Origin: Comamonas badia DSM 17552
GTDB taxonomy: Bacteria > Pseudomonadota > Gammaproteobacteria > Burkholderiales > Burkholderiaceae_C
Assembly (NCBI RefSeq): GCF_000484635.1
Contig: NZ_AXVM01000011.1
Coordinates: 1 to 44,210, forward strand
Direction of reading: 5' to 3'
DNA length: 44,210 nucleotides
A model generated the notes under the pieces. That model had not been told where the DNA came from. It saw nothing but the letters and a program-made list of their open reading frames with translations, and ran no database searches. The translations under genes and the position numbers were made by a program. This document shows positions 24,662 to 32,885 of this stretch, piece by piece; the stretch's first letter is position 1, and every line of letters starts with the position of its first letter.

Positions 24662-25888
24662 CTATTGGCAAAAAACAGTGTCCATCGCCTGCTGCAGGTC
24701 CGCGCGCAGATCCCGCACGTCCTCCAGCCCGACCGCAAAGCGCACCACCGTGCCGTGGGCCAGGTGCGGCGTGGCGCGGCTGCGCATGGCCGGCAGTTGG
24801 TAGGGCATGACGAGGCTGAGCGGTCCACCCCAGCTGTAGCCCAGGCGAAAGAGCGTGAGCGCATCGCAGAAGGCATCGACCTGCGCGCTGCTGAAGCGCG
24901 CGTCCACCACCACGCTGAACAGGCCCGCGGCCAGCCCTTCGCCCTGGCGGCCGCACAGGGCCTGCCAATGGCCATGGCCAGGTGCGCCGGCCAGTGCCGG
25001 ATGCAGCACCTGCGCCACGGACGCCTGCCCCTGCAGCCATTGCGCCAGCGCACGCGCCGCCACATCCTGCGCTTGGTAGCGCAGCGCCATGCTGGGCAGG
25101 GCGCGCAGCACGGCCTCCAGATCGTCGGCCGCCACGCCCAGGCCCAGGTGCATGTGCGTCTCCTGAATGCGCCGGTGCAGCGCCGCATCGCGCGTGGTGA
25201 TGGCACCCATCAGCACATCGCCGCCGCCGCTGGGGTATTTGGTGAGCGCATGCACCGAGATATCCACCCCCAGACTGCCATCGCCCAGCAGGTCAAAGGG
25301 CGCAAACGCCAGGCCCGCGCCCCAGGTGTTATCGAGTGCCGCCGCCACGCCACGCTCCCGGCACAGACGCGCCTGGGCGATGAGATCGGGGAATTCCATG
25401 GTGACCGAGCCCGGCGCCTCCAGCCACACCAGGCGCGTGGCGGGCGTGATCTTGCCGGCAAGGTCCTGCACGTCCAGCGGGTCGTACAGCGCGTGGCGCA
25501 CGCCATAGCGCGCCAGCAGCTCCAGCGTTAGCGCCTTGTTCGGACCATAGACGTTGTCGGGCAGCAGCACTTCCTCGCCCTGTGAGAGCAATGCCAGCGA
25601 GGTGGTGCTGATGGCCGCCAAGCCGCTGGGCGCCAGCAGGCAGTGCGTGCCGCCCTCCAGCGTGGCGATGCGCTCCTCCAGCAGAAAGCTCGTCGGCGTG
25701 CCATGCAGCCCGTAGGTATAGCCGCTCTTGTCCTGCCAGCGGCGCTTGCGCATGGCGGCGACGTCAGGGAACAGCACGGTGGACGCCTTGTGCACCGGCG
25801 GCTGGATGCCCTCGAAGGCGGATGGCGGCGCGTAGGCGTGGTGGATCAGGGCGGTGGCGATGTGGTGCGGATCGGGCTTTTGTGTCAT
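24662..25888 (-). CDS. Cystathionine beta-lyase (MetC type)
   Basis: A 408-residue PLP-dependent Cys/Met-metabolism enzyme. The family order is clear: IQPPVHKASTVLFPD, YTYGLHGTPTSFLLEERIA, LEGGTHCLLAPSGLAAIS, then LDNTWGAGLAF (Asp for PLP) and SVHALTKYPSGGGDVLMG, where the Lys binds PLP. The resemblance is to MetC, which cleaves cystathionine to homocysteine, pyruvate and ammonia; related lyases of the family cannot be fully excluded. It is cytosolic. It is divergent from the SulP transporter across only 31 bases. A metY gene further right (32886) supplies the direct sulfhydrylation route. Confidence 0.9.
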   Translation of the reverse strand: MTQKPDPHHIATALIHHAYAPPSAFEGIQPPVHKASTVLFPDVAAMRKRRWQDKSGYTYGLHGTPTSFLLEERIATLEGGTHCLLAPSGLAAISTTSLALLSQGEEVLLPDNVYGPNKALTLELLARYGVRHALYDPLDVQDLAGKITPATRLVWLEAPGSVTMEFPDLIAQARLCRERGVAAALDNTWGAGLAFAPFDLLGDGSLGVDISVHALTKYPSGGGDVLMGAITTRDAALHRRIQETHMHLGLGVAADDLEAVLRALPSMALRYQAQDVAARALAQWLQGQASVAQVLHPALAGAPGHGHWQALCGRQGEGLAAGLFSVVVDARFSSAQVDAFCDALTLFRLGYSWGGPLSLVMPYQLPAMRSRATPHLAHGTVVRFAVGLEDVRDLRADLQQAMDTVFCQ

Positions 25889-25919
25889 CCCCGCATGGTA
25901 GCGCTGCGACAATCCATCG

Positions 25920-27599
25920 ATGACCACACACCCTGGCTTCGCGCGCTGGTTTCCCTTCCTGGCATGGCCGCGGCCCGACCGGGAGCTGCTGCGCGGCGAA
26001 TTCTGGGCCGGCATGACGGTCGGGCTGATGCTGGTGCCCCAGGGCGTGGCCTATGCCCAGCTCGCCGGCATGCCTTTGATCACGGGCATGTATGCCTCGT
26101 TCATCCCGATGCTGGTCGCCGTGCTCTGGGGCTCTTCGGTGCGCCTGGGCGTGGGGCCGACGGCGCTCACCAGCCTGCTCACCGGCGCCTCGCTCATCGG
26201 CCTGGCCGAGCTCGGCAGCGCGCATTGGGTGGCCCTGGTGGTGTGGATCGCCATCCTCTCCGGCCTGCTGCAGGCGACGCTTGGGGTGGTGCGTTTTGGC
26301 TGGCTGCTCAGCCTGGTGACTTCCCCCGTGCTGAACGGCTTCACCCAGGCGGCGGCGCTGCTCATCCTGACATCGCAACTGCCTTCGCTGCTGGGGCTCG
26401 CGACGGGTTGGCGCGCATTTCTGCAGCAGCCCTCCTGGCAGGCGCTGGACTGGCGCGCCGCTGCCTTTGGCCTTGCGAGCATCGCCCTGCTGTGGATGAT
26501 GCAGCGCTGGCGGCGCAGCTTTCCGGCGGCCATCGTGGTGATCGCGCTCACCGCCACGGCCAGCTGGGCGACGGGCTTCGCGGCGCACGGCGGCGCGGTG
26601 ATCGGCGCGCTGCCGCAGGGGCTGCCCAGCCTGTTTCTGCCCGGCTGGCTGAGCTGGGGTGATTTCAGCGCGCTCATCATGCCGGTGATGGTGATCACGC
26701 TGGTGAGCTTTCTGGAAACCGCCTCCAGCGCCAAGGTGGACCATGGCCAGGGCGGCACGCAATGGAACGAAAACCAGGACTTGATCGCCCACGGCCTGGC
26801 CAAGGTGAGCTCGGGCCTGTGCGGCGCCTTCCCCACCAGCGCCTCGTTCTCGCGCTCGGCGCTCAATCTGTATGCCGGCGCGCAGACCGGCTGGGCCACG
26901 CTGTTCGCCTTCGCCCTGGTGCTCGCGGCCCTGCTGTGGCTGGTGCCGCTGCTCCACCACGTGCCGCAATCGGTGCTGGCGGCGGTGGTCATCGTCGCCA
27001 TCAAGGGCCTGATCAAACCCATGAGCATGCTGCGGCTGTGGCGCCTTTCGCGCGTGGAAACCGTCACCGGGCTGCTGACCTTCGCGATCACGCTGCTGAG
27101 CGCGCCGCGCATGTACTGGGGCGTACTGATCGGGCTGCTGGTGAACCTGAGCCACTTCCTCTTTCAGCGCCTGCATCCGCGCATCATCGAAGTCGGCCTG
27201 CACCCCGACGGCACGCTGCGCGACCGCATGCTCTGGAATCTGCCCGCGCTGCCGGCCGGGGTGCTGGCGCTGCGCATGGACGCGGCGCTGGATTTCGCCT
27301 CCGCCACCGCGCTGGAAAAACGCGTGGCCGACGAGCTGGCCAGCCGCCCGCAGCTGCGCCACCTGTGCCTGTTCGCCCAACCCATCAACCGCATCGACGT
27401 GACCGGCGTGGAAGCCTTCGTGCGCCTGCTGCTGCTGATGCAAAGCCGCGGCGGCGTGCTGCATGTGAGCGGCCTGAAGCTGCCGGTGCAGCAGACGCTG
27501 GAGGCGGCCGGCGCGCTGAAGACCAATACCCACCTGCTCATCTACCGCACGGACGCGCAGGCGGTAGCCGCCCTGCAGAAACTTTACGCGCCGGGATGA
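25920..27599 (+). CDS. SulP family anion transporter with STAS domain
   Basis: A 559-residue transporter. The N-terminal half has the SLC26/SulP signature (GMTVGLMLVPQGVAYAQLAG, then PLITGMYASFIPMLVAVLWG and SVRLGVGPTALTSLLTGASL) and about 10-12 membrane segments. CGAFPTSASFSRSALNLYAG is a conserved core motif. A STAS domain fills about residues 440-545 (GVLALRMDAALDFASATALE, INRIDVTGVEAFVRLLLLM). Substrates of bacterial members include sulfate, bicarbonate and dicarboxylates. The divergent MetC-like neighbour makes sulfate an attractive guess only. Confidence 0.92.
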   Translation: MTTHPGFARWFPFLAWPRPDRELLRGEFWAGMTVGLMLVPQGVAYAQLAGMPLITGMYASFIPMLVAVLWGSSVRLGVGPTALTSLLTGASLIGLAELGSAHWVALVVWIAILSGLLQATLGVVRFGWLLSLVTSPVLNGFTQAAALLILTSQLPSLLGLATGWRAFLQQPSWQALDWRAAAFGLASIALLWMMQRWRRSFPAAIVVIALTATASWATGFAAHGGAVIGALPQGLPSLFLPGWLSWGDFSALIMPVMVITLVSFLETASSAKVDHGQGGTQWNENQDLIAHGLAKVSSGLCGAFPTSASFSRSALNLYAGAQTGWATLFAFALVLAALLWLVPLLHHVPQSVLAAVVIVAIKGLIKPMSMLRLWRLSRVETVTGLLTFAITLLSAPRMYWGVLIGLLVNLSHFLFQRLHPRIIEVGLHPDGTLRDRMLWNLPALPAGVLALRMDAALDFASATALEKRVADELASRPQLRHLCLFAQPINRIDVTGVEAFVRLLLLMQSRGGVLHVSGLKLPVQQTLEAAGALKTNTHLLIYRTDAQAVAALQKLYAPG

Positions 27600-27692
27600 T
27601 TCACAAGCTGCAGCGCCGAGCCATGCAACCAGGGCGCTGTTACACTTGACGGACCCGCTTCAGCTGCCACTTTTCAGGACTTGCGCAACCCC

Positions 27693-28439
27693 ATGGATCT
27701 CGGCGATCTGCGTCTAGGCACTGCCCACGCCCTGGTGTCCGAGTCCCTTGGCGAGCGGCTGCCGGCGCCTGAGGCACAGCCCGCGGTTTACCTGCAGGCG
27801 CTGATCGACGGGCTGTGCGAGCTATCGCTCAAGGACCCGCTGACCGGCCTGCACAACCGCCGCTACCTCAATGCCGTGCTCGAAAGCGAAATTGACCGCG
27901 TCGCACGCACTGGCGAGGCGGCTTTGCTGCTGATCATCGATATCGACTATTTCAAGAACGTCAACGACACCCATGGCCACCCCGTGGGCGACCAGGTGCT
28001 GCAAGCGGTGGGGCAGGCGATTCGCGCGTGCATGCGGCCCATGGACACCGTCGCGCGCTACGGCGGCGAAGAGTTTGCCGTGATCCTGCCGGCCTGCCAG
28101 TTCGGTTTTGGCAAACGGGTGGCCGAGCGCGTGCGCAGGGCCATCAAGGCGGCGCAGGTGGCGGTATCTCCGGCCCTGACACTGAACGTTACGGCCAGCA
28201 TCGGCGGCGCCTACACGATCGAGTGGATCCGCAGCACCACCGCGCTGTGGACGGACCGCGCCGACGCCCAGCTCTACAAGGCCAAGCAGAGCGGGCGCAA
28301 CCGCGCCTGCATCGAAGAGCCGCCGGACAGCACCGTGACCGCTGACGAAAAAAACATGCTTTTGGCCCCGCTATACAAGGCATCGGGCTGGGACGATCTA
28401 TCGTCCAATGAGACTTTGAACCATGGCAGCGCCCACTGA
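27693..28439 (+). CDS. Diguanylate cyclase
   Basis: A 248-residue soluble GGDEF protein. The ATG at 27693 is preferred; a TTG four codons upstream is possible. A short N-terminal region without a recognisable sensor (about 1-50) precedes DPLTGLHNRRYLNAVLES, LLIIDIDYFKNVNDTHGHP and VARYGGEEFAVILPACQF. The active site is intact, and RPMD lies five residues before GGEEF, a product-inhibition I-site. ADAQLYKAKQSGRNR completes the domain. The last 17 bases overlap the start of the MinD-like gene, so the two are translationally coupled. Confidence 0.93.
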   Translation: MDLGDLRLGTAHALVSESLGERLPAPEAQPAVYLQALIDGLCELSLKDPLTGLHNRRYLNAVLESEIDRVARTGEAALLLIIDIDYFKNVNDTHGHPVGDQVLQAVGQAIRACMRPMDTVARYGGEEFAVILPACQFGFGKRVAERVRRAIKAAQVAVSPALTLNVTASIGGAYTIEWIRSTTALWTDRADAQLYKAKQSGRNRACIEEPPDSTVTADEKNMLLAPLYKASGWDDLSSNETLNHGSAH

Positions 28440-29301
28440 ATCTCCCTCCATGCCCGACGCGCCGCCAGTCGCATCCGCTCCCGCTGCGGCCAGCTCTGCG
28501 CAGGACGGCCGCCCGATCCAGAGCACCGGTGCGCGCATCGTTGCCGTCACCAGCGGCAAGGGCGGCGTCGGCAAGACCTTTGTTTCCGCCAATCTGGCGG
28601 CCGCCCTTGCGCGCCGCGGCCACCGTGTGCTGGTGCTGGACGCCGACCTCGGCCTGGCCAACCTGGACGTGGTGCTCAACCTCTACCCCAAGCTCACGCT
28701 GCACGACGTGATCACCGGCAAGGCGCAGCTCGATGAAGTGGTGGTGCCCACGCCCGGCGGCTTTTCCGTCGTGCTCGCCGGTTCGGGCATGGTGGAATAT
28801 TCCCGCCTCACCCCCGAGGTGCGCAATGAGCTGCTGCGCGTGATCGAGCAGCTCACGCCGCACTACGACGTGATGCTGCTCGATACCGGCGCCGGCATCT
28901 CCGACGTGGTGCTGTTCTCCGTATCACTGGCCTCCGAGGTGCTGGTGGTGGCAACGCCCGAGCCCACCTCGCTCACCGACGCCTATGCCGCCATCAAGGT
29001 GCTGGCAGCGCAGCAGGACCGCCAGCACATCCGCCTCGTGGTGAACCAGACGGCGCGGCCGGGCGATGGGCGGGCCATCACCAGCCAGCTGCAGCAGGTG
29101 CTCAATCGCTTTGTCGCCACCGGCTCGGGCCAGCCGCTGCGCCTGATCCACATGGGCGATATCCCGGCCGATCCGAGCGTGCGCGATGCCGTGATGCGGC
29201 GCCAGCTGCTGGTGCAGCACATGCCGGGCAGCCCGGCGGCATTGGCGGTATCCCAGCTGGCCGGCAAATTCGAAAGCACGCTGCTGCCGCCCGCAAGCTG
29301 A
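28423..29301 (+). CDS. MinD/ParA-family ATPase
   Basis: A 292-residue deviant Walker A ATPase. An Ala/Pro-rich N-terminal extension of about 35 residues leads to VAVTSGKGGVGKTFVSANLA (P-loop with the signature Lys), VLVLDADLGLANLDVVLNL (switch) and YDVMLLDTGAGISDVVLFS (Walker B). The sequence is closest to the FleN/FlhG-YlxH branch. The extension has no DQAxxLR motif, which FlhG uses to act on FlhF, and no flagellar genes are near. The start lies inside the 3' end of the diguanylate cyclase gene. It may position or count a c-di-GMP-controlled structure, but that is inference. Confidence 0.85.
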   Translation: MAAPTESPSMPDAPPVASAPAAASSAQDGRPIQSTGARIVAVTSGKGGVGKTFVSANLAAALARRGHRVLVLDADLGLANLDVVLNLYPKLTLHDVITGKAQLDEVVVPTPGGFSVVLAGSGMVEYSRLTPEVRNELLRVIEQLTPHYDVMLLDTGAGISDVVLFSVSLASEVLVVATPEPTSLTDAYAAIKVLAAQQDRQHIRLVVNQTARPGDGRAITSQLQQVLNRFVATGSGQPLRLIHMGDIPADPSVRDAVMRRQLLVQHMPGSPAALAVSQLAGKFESTLLPPAS

Positions 29302-29319
29302 GGTTCGGCTGGCGCTTCG

Positions 29320-30240
29320 CTACTGTTTTGGCGGCGGCCCGCCGGAAATCGAAAAACCCAGCACCGGCGCCGATTCATCGGCAAACGGCACACTGAGCGC
29401 GAGTTCGCCGATACCATGCAGCAGGCAGCTTTCGCGGCGCAGCTGCACCGGCGAAGCGCCACCGGCAAAGCGCACCCAGGTGCCGAAGCTGCTCAAATCG
29501 GTCAGCACGGCGCTGCCCTGGCGCCAATCCACGCGCGCATGCGTGCGCGAGGCGCGCTGGTCATCGACGCGCACGTGGCAATCGGCGCCGCGTCCGATGT
29601 ACACGGTGCCCGCCGCCGCGGTGAACCACTGCCGCGTGCCATGCCACTCGAATTCGAGCCGGCCGGTGCCGCCCGCACCAGCCAGGAGCACGCCCAGCTC
29701 GCTCGGCAGGCCGCCCTGGACGGTCAGGTTGTCCTGCCCCTCCTCTTCGCGCCATTCGATCTGGTAGGTGACGACGGCTTCCGAGCGGCCGCGCACCTCG
29801 ATGTGCCCCAGGCGGTTCGCCCCGCCGCGCTGGCGCCCGCGCAGCTCCTGCACCGTGGCCTCGGTGGCCAGGATTTCATCCGGCCCCGCGCGCTCGCACA
29901 GACGCGCCGCGATATTGACCGCATCGCCATAGCAATCGCCTTCGACCTCCACGACTTCGCCCGTGCACAGGCCGACACGCACCGCCAGGCGCTGCGACTC
30001 GGGCAGCGCGCGGGTCGCCAGGAATTGCTCGCGCATGAGCTGCACGGCGGCGTTGGCGGCGTCGGCGCCATGGGCAAAAATGCCGAACACGCCGTCGCCC
30101 AGCTTCTTGACCACCCGCCCGCCGCCGTGCTTGATGGCCAGGCCCATTTGCCGCGTCAGTGTGGTGACCGCACGCGTTGCCTCGGCGTTGCCCAGCGCGT
30201 CAAACAGCGCCGTGCTGCCCGCGATGTCTGCAAACACCAC
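29320..30240 (-). CDS. Class III nucleotide cyclase fused to an FHA domain
   Basis: A 306-residue soluble protein. The cyclase domain (about 1-165) has VFADIAGSTALFDAL (metal Asp), VVKKLGDGVFGIFAHG (Lys and second Asp) and CYGDAVNIAARLCERAG (Asn and Arg), so it looks active. A FHA domain follows (about 200-290: GTVYIGRGADCHVRVDDQRA, then SRTHARVDW), which binds phosphothreonine peptides. The first usable codon by standard rules is GTG at 30240, but this cuts the first strand short. A CTG at 30270 would give LSNAASPIKTVVFADIAGS, which fits the family better. It links nucleotide signalling with Ser/Thr phosphorylation, but no kinase gene is nearby. Confidence 0.88.
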   Translation of the reverse strand: MVFADIAGSTALFDALGNAEATRAVTTLTRQMGLAIKHGGGRVVKKLGDGVFGIFAHGADAANAAVQLMREQFLATRALPESQRLAVRVGLCTGEVVEVEGDCYGDAVNIAARLCERAGPDEILATEATVQELRGRQRGGANRLGHIEVRGRSEAVVTYQIEWREEEGQDNLTVQGGLPSELGVLLAGAGGTGRLEFEWHGTRQWFTAAAGTVYIGRGADCHVRVDDQRASRTHARVDWRQGSAVLTDLSSFGTWVRFAGGASPVQLRRESCLLHGIGELALSVPFADESAPVLGFSISGGPPPKQ

Positions 30241-30334
30241 GGTCTTGATGGGACTGGCTGCGTTGGACAGGGGAAAGCCTCAGGGTTGGATGCCGTGCAT
30301 TATCAGTACAAACGCACAAAATCTGAAAAAACGG

Positions 30335-31303
30335 TCAATGAACGTGACCCCAGAGCATCAACGCATCGCGCCCTTCGACCGCCAGCGCCACCTTCGCCCC
30401 TACCGGCAGGGTGACCTTGGTGGGTACATGGCCAAACGGCAGCCCGGTCAGCACCGGAACGCGCGTGTGCTGGCGCAGCCACGCCACCACCGTGGCCAGC
30501 GAAAACCCCTTGTCGTGCGGCGTGCGGCGGTAGTCCGTGAACTGCCCAAGCACGATGGCCTTCTGCCGCGCCAGCACGCCCACGTACAGCAGCTGGGTGA
30601 GCATGCGCTCGATGCGGTAGGGGTGCTCGCCCACATCTTCCAGAAACAGCACGCCGCCCTGGATGGTCGGCAGCCATGGCGTGCCCACCAGCGAACACAG
30701 TACCGCCAGGTTGCCGCCCCACAGCAGCGCGCCGTGCAGCTCCTTGCCCGCCAGCACACCTTCGCTGTCCTTGGGCAGGCGCCAGCCGGTACCCTCGCCT
30801 TCGCCGCTGAAAAGGTCCTGCAGGCAGGCCAGCATGATGTCGTCGGGTTCTTCTGCACAGCCCAGGTCCGCACACAGCAGCGGCCCCGCCCAGGTGCCGG
30901 TGCCCGTGCGCGCCAGCAGCGCCATCTGCAGCGCGGTGAAATCGCTCATGCCGACAAAGCGCGTGCCGCGCTCCACGGCCCTGGCCAACTGCTTGTAGCG
31001 TATCTCGGGCAGCAGCCGCGTGAGGCCATAGCCGCCGCGCGTCATCATCGCCACGTCGGCACCGCTGGCCGCCGCGCGGTGGATGGCGGCGAGCCGCGCG
31101 GCATCGTCGCCGGCAAAGCGCGTGTGGCTGGACAGCGCATCCGGGTCCAGCTCCACTTCATGGCCGAGCCGCTGCAGGCGCTTGATGGCGCGGCGCAGCG
31201 CGGCCTTGTCGCGCACCGCGCCGGAAGGCGAATAGACGTAAATATGCTGCGCGCCCGCGTGGTGGCTGCAGTGCTCGTGTGCGTGATCGTGGGTGGAAGG
31301 CAA
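30335..31303 (-). CDS. Murein LD-carboxypeptidase (peptidase family S66)
   Basis: A 322-residue enzyme releasing the terminal D-Ala from L,D-linked tetrapeptides during murein recycling. The N-terminal half has IYVYSPSGAVRDKAALRRAI, MMTRGGYGLTRLLPEI and FVGMSDFTALQMALLA with the nucleophile Ser. The C-terminal half has LFLEDVGEHPYRIERMLTQL (Glu) and GLPFGHVPTKVTLPVG (His), completing the Ser-Glu-His triad. The start is unclear: TTG at 31303 is chosen; CTG at 31312 would overlap the tadA stop. A histidine-rich N-terminus (THDHAHEHCSHHAG) is unusual and might bind metal. It is cytosolic and downstream of the tadA fusion. Confidence 0.88.
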   Translation of the reverse strand: MPSTHDHAHEHCSHHAGAQHIYVYSPSGAVRDKAALRRAIKRLQRLGHEVELDPDALSSHTRFAGDDAARLAAIHRAAASGADVAMMTRGGYGLTRLLPEIRYKQLARAVERGTRFVGMSDFTALQMALLARTGTGTWAGPLLCADLGCAEEPDDIMLACLQDLFSGEGEGTGWRLPKDSEGVLAGKELHGALLWGGNLAVLCSLVGTPWLPTIQGGVLFLEDVGEHPYRIERMLTQLLYVGVLARQKAIVLGQFTDYRRTPHDKGFSLATVVAWLRQHTRVPVLTGLPFGHVPTKVTLPVGAKVALAVEGRDALMLWGHVH

Positions 31304-31308
31304 GGGTT

Positions 31309-32457
31309 TCAGGCCGGGCTGCGCGGCGCGGCTCCATCGGGATGGGTGACAGGCGCAAAGTATTCCACAGCGCGGCGCGCCACGTTTCCGGCGGCCGCGG
31401 CATCGGCGATCGCCGCCTCGAACCATGGCATGCCGTCGGGCACTTGCCGCGGCTCCCGGGACCAGTGCTCCAAGGCCCTGGGACCGGCGCGGTGGCCCTC
31501 GTCCGGGTAGGGCGCATTTGCCGCACCGGCGGGCATGGCGGGCAGCTGCAGCAGCAGCGCCCCGGCGCAATGGGGCAGCAGCCGATGGGGCCATGCCGTG
31601 GCGCCCTGGCCATCCGCCAGTCCCAGCACGGCCGCATTCAGACCCAGGCGCGCCAGCAGTTCCTTGAGCACCTGGGCATGCCAATCCGCGCTGTGCACCA
31701 CTGCCTTCTTCGGCTTGTCGCTGCGGCCAAAGCCGATCAGGTCGGGGACGATCACGCGCTGACCCAGGGCGACCAGCGCCGGTGCAAAATCGCGCCATTG
31801 CCAGCTCCAGCCCCGGGCGCCATGCAGCAGCAGCCAGGCCCCGCCGCCCGTACCCGGGCCCAGGTCCAGATAATGCAGGCGCAAGCCCTGCAATGTTGGC
31901 AAATCGGACACCCAACGCGACAGCGGGCTGGCGAAGGCGGCCATGCGGGCGTCGGGTGTGCGCAGCGCATCATCGCGCAGCGGCTGCGCGCTGGTGCGCT
32001 GCAACCGGCGCCGCTGGCCGAAAAAATCCTGCAGCAGCGCAGTGCACTCGGCGGCAAGCACGCCGCCATGGAGAGCCGTCTGGTGGTTCAGCCGCGGCTC
32101 GGCGAACACATTGAAAACCGAGCCCGCGGCGCCCGTCTTGGGATCGGGCGCGCCAAACACCACGCGCGCCAGGCGCGCATGCAGCATGGCACCGGCGCAC
32201 ATCAGGCAGGGCTCGAGCGTGACATAGAGCGTGCAGCCATCGAGCCGGTAGTTGCCCAGCTGCTGCGCCGCTGCGCGCAAGGCAGCGATTTCGGCGTGCG
32301 CCGTCGGGTCGTGCTGCTGCCTGGGGGCATTGCGCCCGGTGGCGATGAGCACGCCCTCCCGGACGATCGCGGCACCGACCGGCACCTCGCCCGCTGCCTG
32401 CGCCTCCCGCGCTGCACCCAGCGCCGCGCGCATCCAGTGCTCATCGCCTTCCATCAT
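31309..32457 (-). CDS. tRNA adenosine deaminase TadA fused to an alpha/beta-hydrolase-like domain
   Basis: A 382-residue fusion. Residues 1-150 are TadA, which converts A34 of tRNA(Arg) to inosine: AHAEIAALRAAA (His54, Glu56) and LEPCLMCAGAMLHARLARVV (Cys84, Cys87) bind the catalytic zinc. Residues about 190-382 look like an alpha/beta hydrolase: LHYLDLGPGTGGGAWLLLHG (oxyanion strand) and VIVPDLIGFGRSDKPKK. At the nucleophile elbow, however, is GLADGQGAT, with Asp282 where Ser is usual. No clear catalytic His remains near the C-terminus, so the domain is probably non-catalytic or altered. Similar fused TadA proteins occur in Comamonadaceae relatives. Confidence 0.9.
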   Translation of the reverse strand: MMEGDEHWMRAALGAAREAQAAGEVPVGAAIVREGVLIATGRNAPRQQHDPTAHAEIAALRAAAQQLGNYRLDGCTLYVTLEPCLMCAGAMLHARLARVVFGAPDPKTGAAGSVFNVFAEPRLNHQTALHGGVLAAECTALLQDFFGQRRRLQRTSAQPLRDDALRTPDARMAAFASPLSRWVSDLPTLQGLRLHYLDLGPGTGGGAWLLLHGARGWSWQWRDFAPALVALGQRVIVPDLIGFGRSDKPKKAVVHSADWHAQVLKELLARLGLNAAVLGLADGQGATAWPHRLLPHCAGALLLQLPAMPAGAANAPYPDEGHRAGPRALEHWSREPRQVPDGMPWFEAAIADAAAAGNVARRAVEYFAPVTHPDGAAPRSPA

Positions 32458-32518
32458 GCGGTAAAAAAATCACAAACCATAGCATCTATCGTAATACAGC
32501 AAAGCGTTAGAGGCATAT
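32458..32518. repeat. Possible degenerate palindromic repeat R6
   Basis: CATAGCATCTATCGTAATACAGC followed by AAAGCGTTAGAGGC resembles the flank and one arm of the repeat family in reverse orientation. The match is weak. The stretch is AT-rich and separates two reverse-strand genes. Confidence 0.25.
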
Positions 32519-32758
32519 TCATTGACCATCTTCGGGCATCGCCCGAGGCTGCTGCATCAACGATTCCATCTGTTGCTTGACCTGCTGCTGCACCTGCTGG
32601 CTCTGCTCCTTCACGCTCGTCGGCTTGGCAGCATTGACTGCGCCCTGCCCTGCGGCAGGCGGCAGCGCGATGGATGGCGCATGCAGCTGCTTCTTGACCA
32701 AAATGGCCACGATGGCCAGGACGACCAGCAAACCCACCAGGCTGAATCCAAAGCGCAT
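32519..32758 (-). CDS. Small single-pass protein with a pilin-like N-terminus
   Basis: A 79-residue protein with AGGAG seven bases before the ATG at 32758. The N-terminus MRFGFSLVGLLVVLAIVAIL is strikingly like a type IV prepilin hydrophobic helix (Gly-Phe-Ser-Leu, then LLVVLAIVAIL), but the conserved Glu at position 5 after the cleavage Gly is replaced by Gly. The rest is a short Gln-rich, probably helical tail (SVKEQSQQVQQQVKQQMESL). It is either a single-pass membrane protein or a divergent pseudopilin. No pilus genes are near. It is probably co-transcribed with tadA. Confidence 0.75.
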   Translation of the reverse strand: MRFGFSLVGLLVVLAIVAILVKKQLHAPSIALPPAAGQGAVNAAKPTSVKEQSQQVQQQVKQQMESLMQQPRAMPEDGQ

Positions 32759-32885
32759 TGCCCACTCCTGCATGTATTGCCGTGCATGGTAGCGCCGGCC
32801 ATATGCACATAAGCATTTGTTCTTTCCGCATCCCGGCACGACCACGCACAATAGGCGGTTTTTCCGACAACACGAAGGCAAGTCC

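Noticed and set aside
28340-28395. A further palindromic-repeat copy inside the diguanylate cyclase gene
   Set aside because: GAAAAAAACATGC and the following bases looked similar at first, but neither arm of the repeat core is present.
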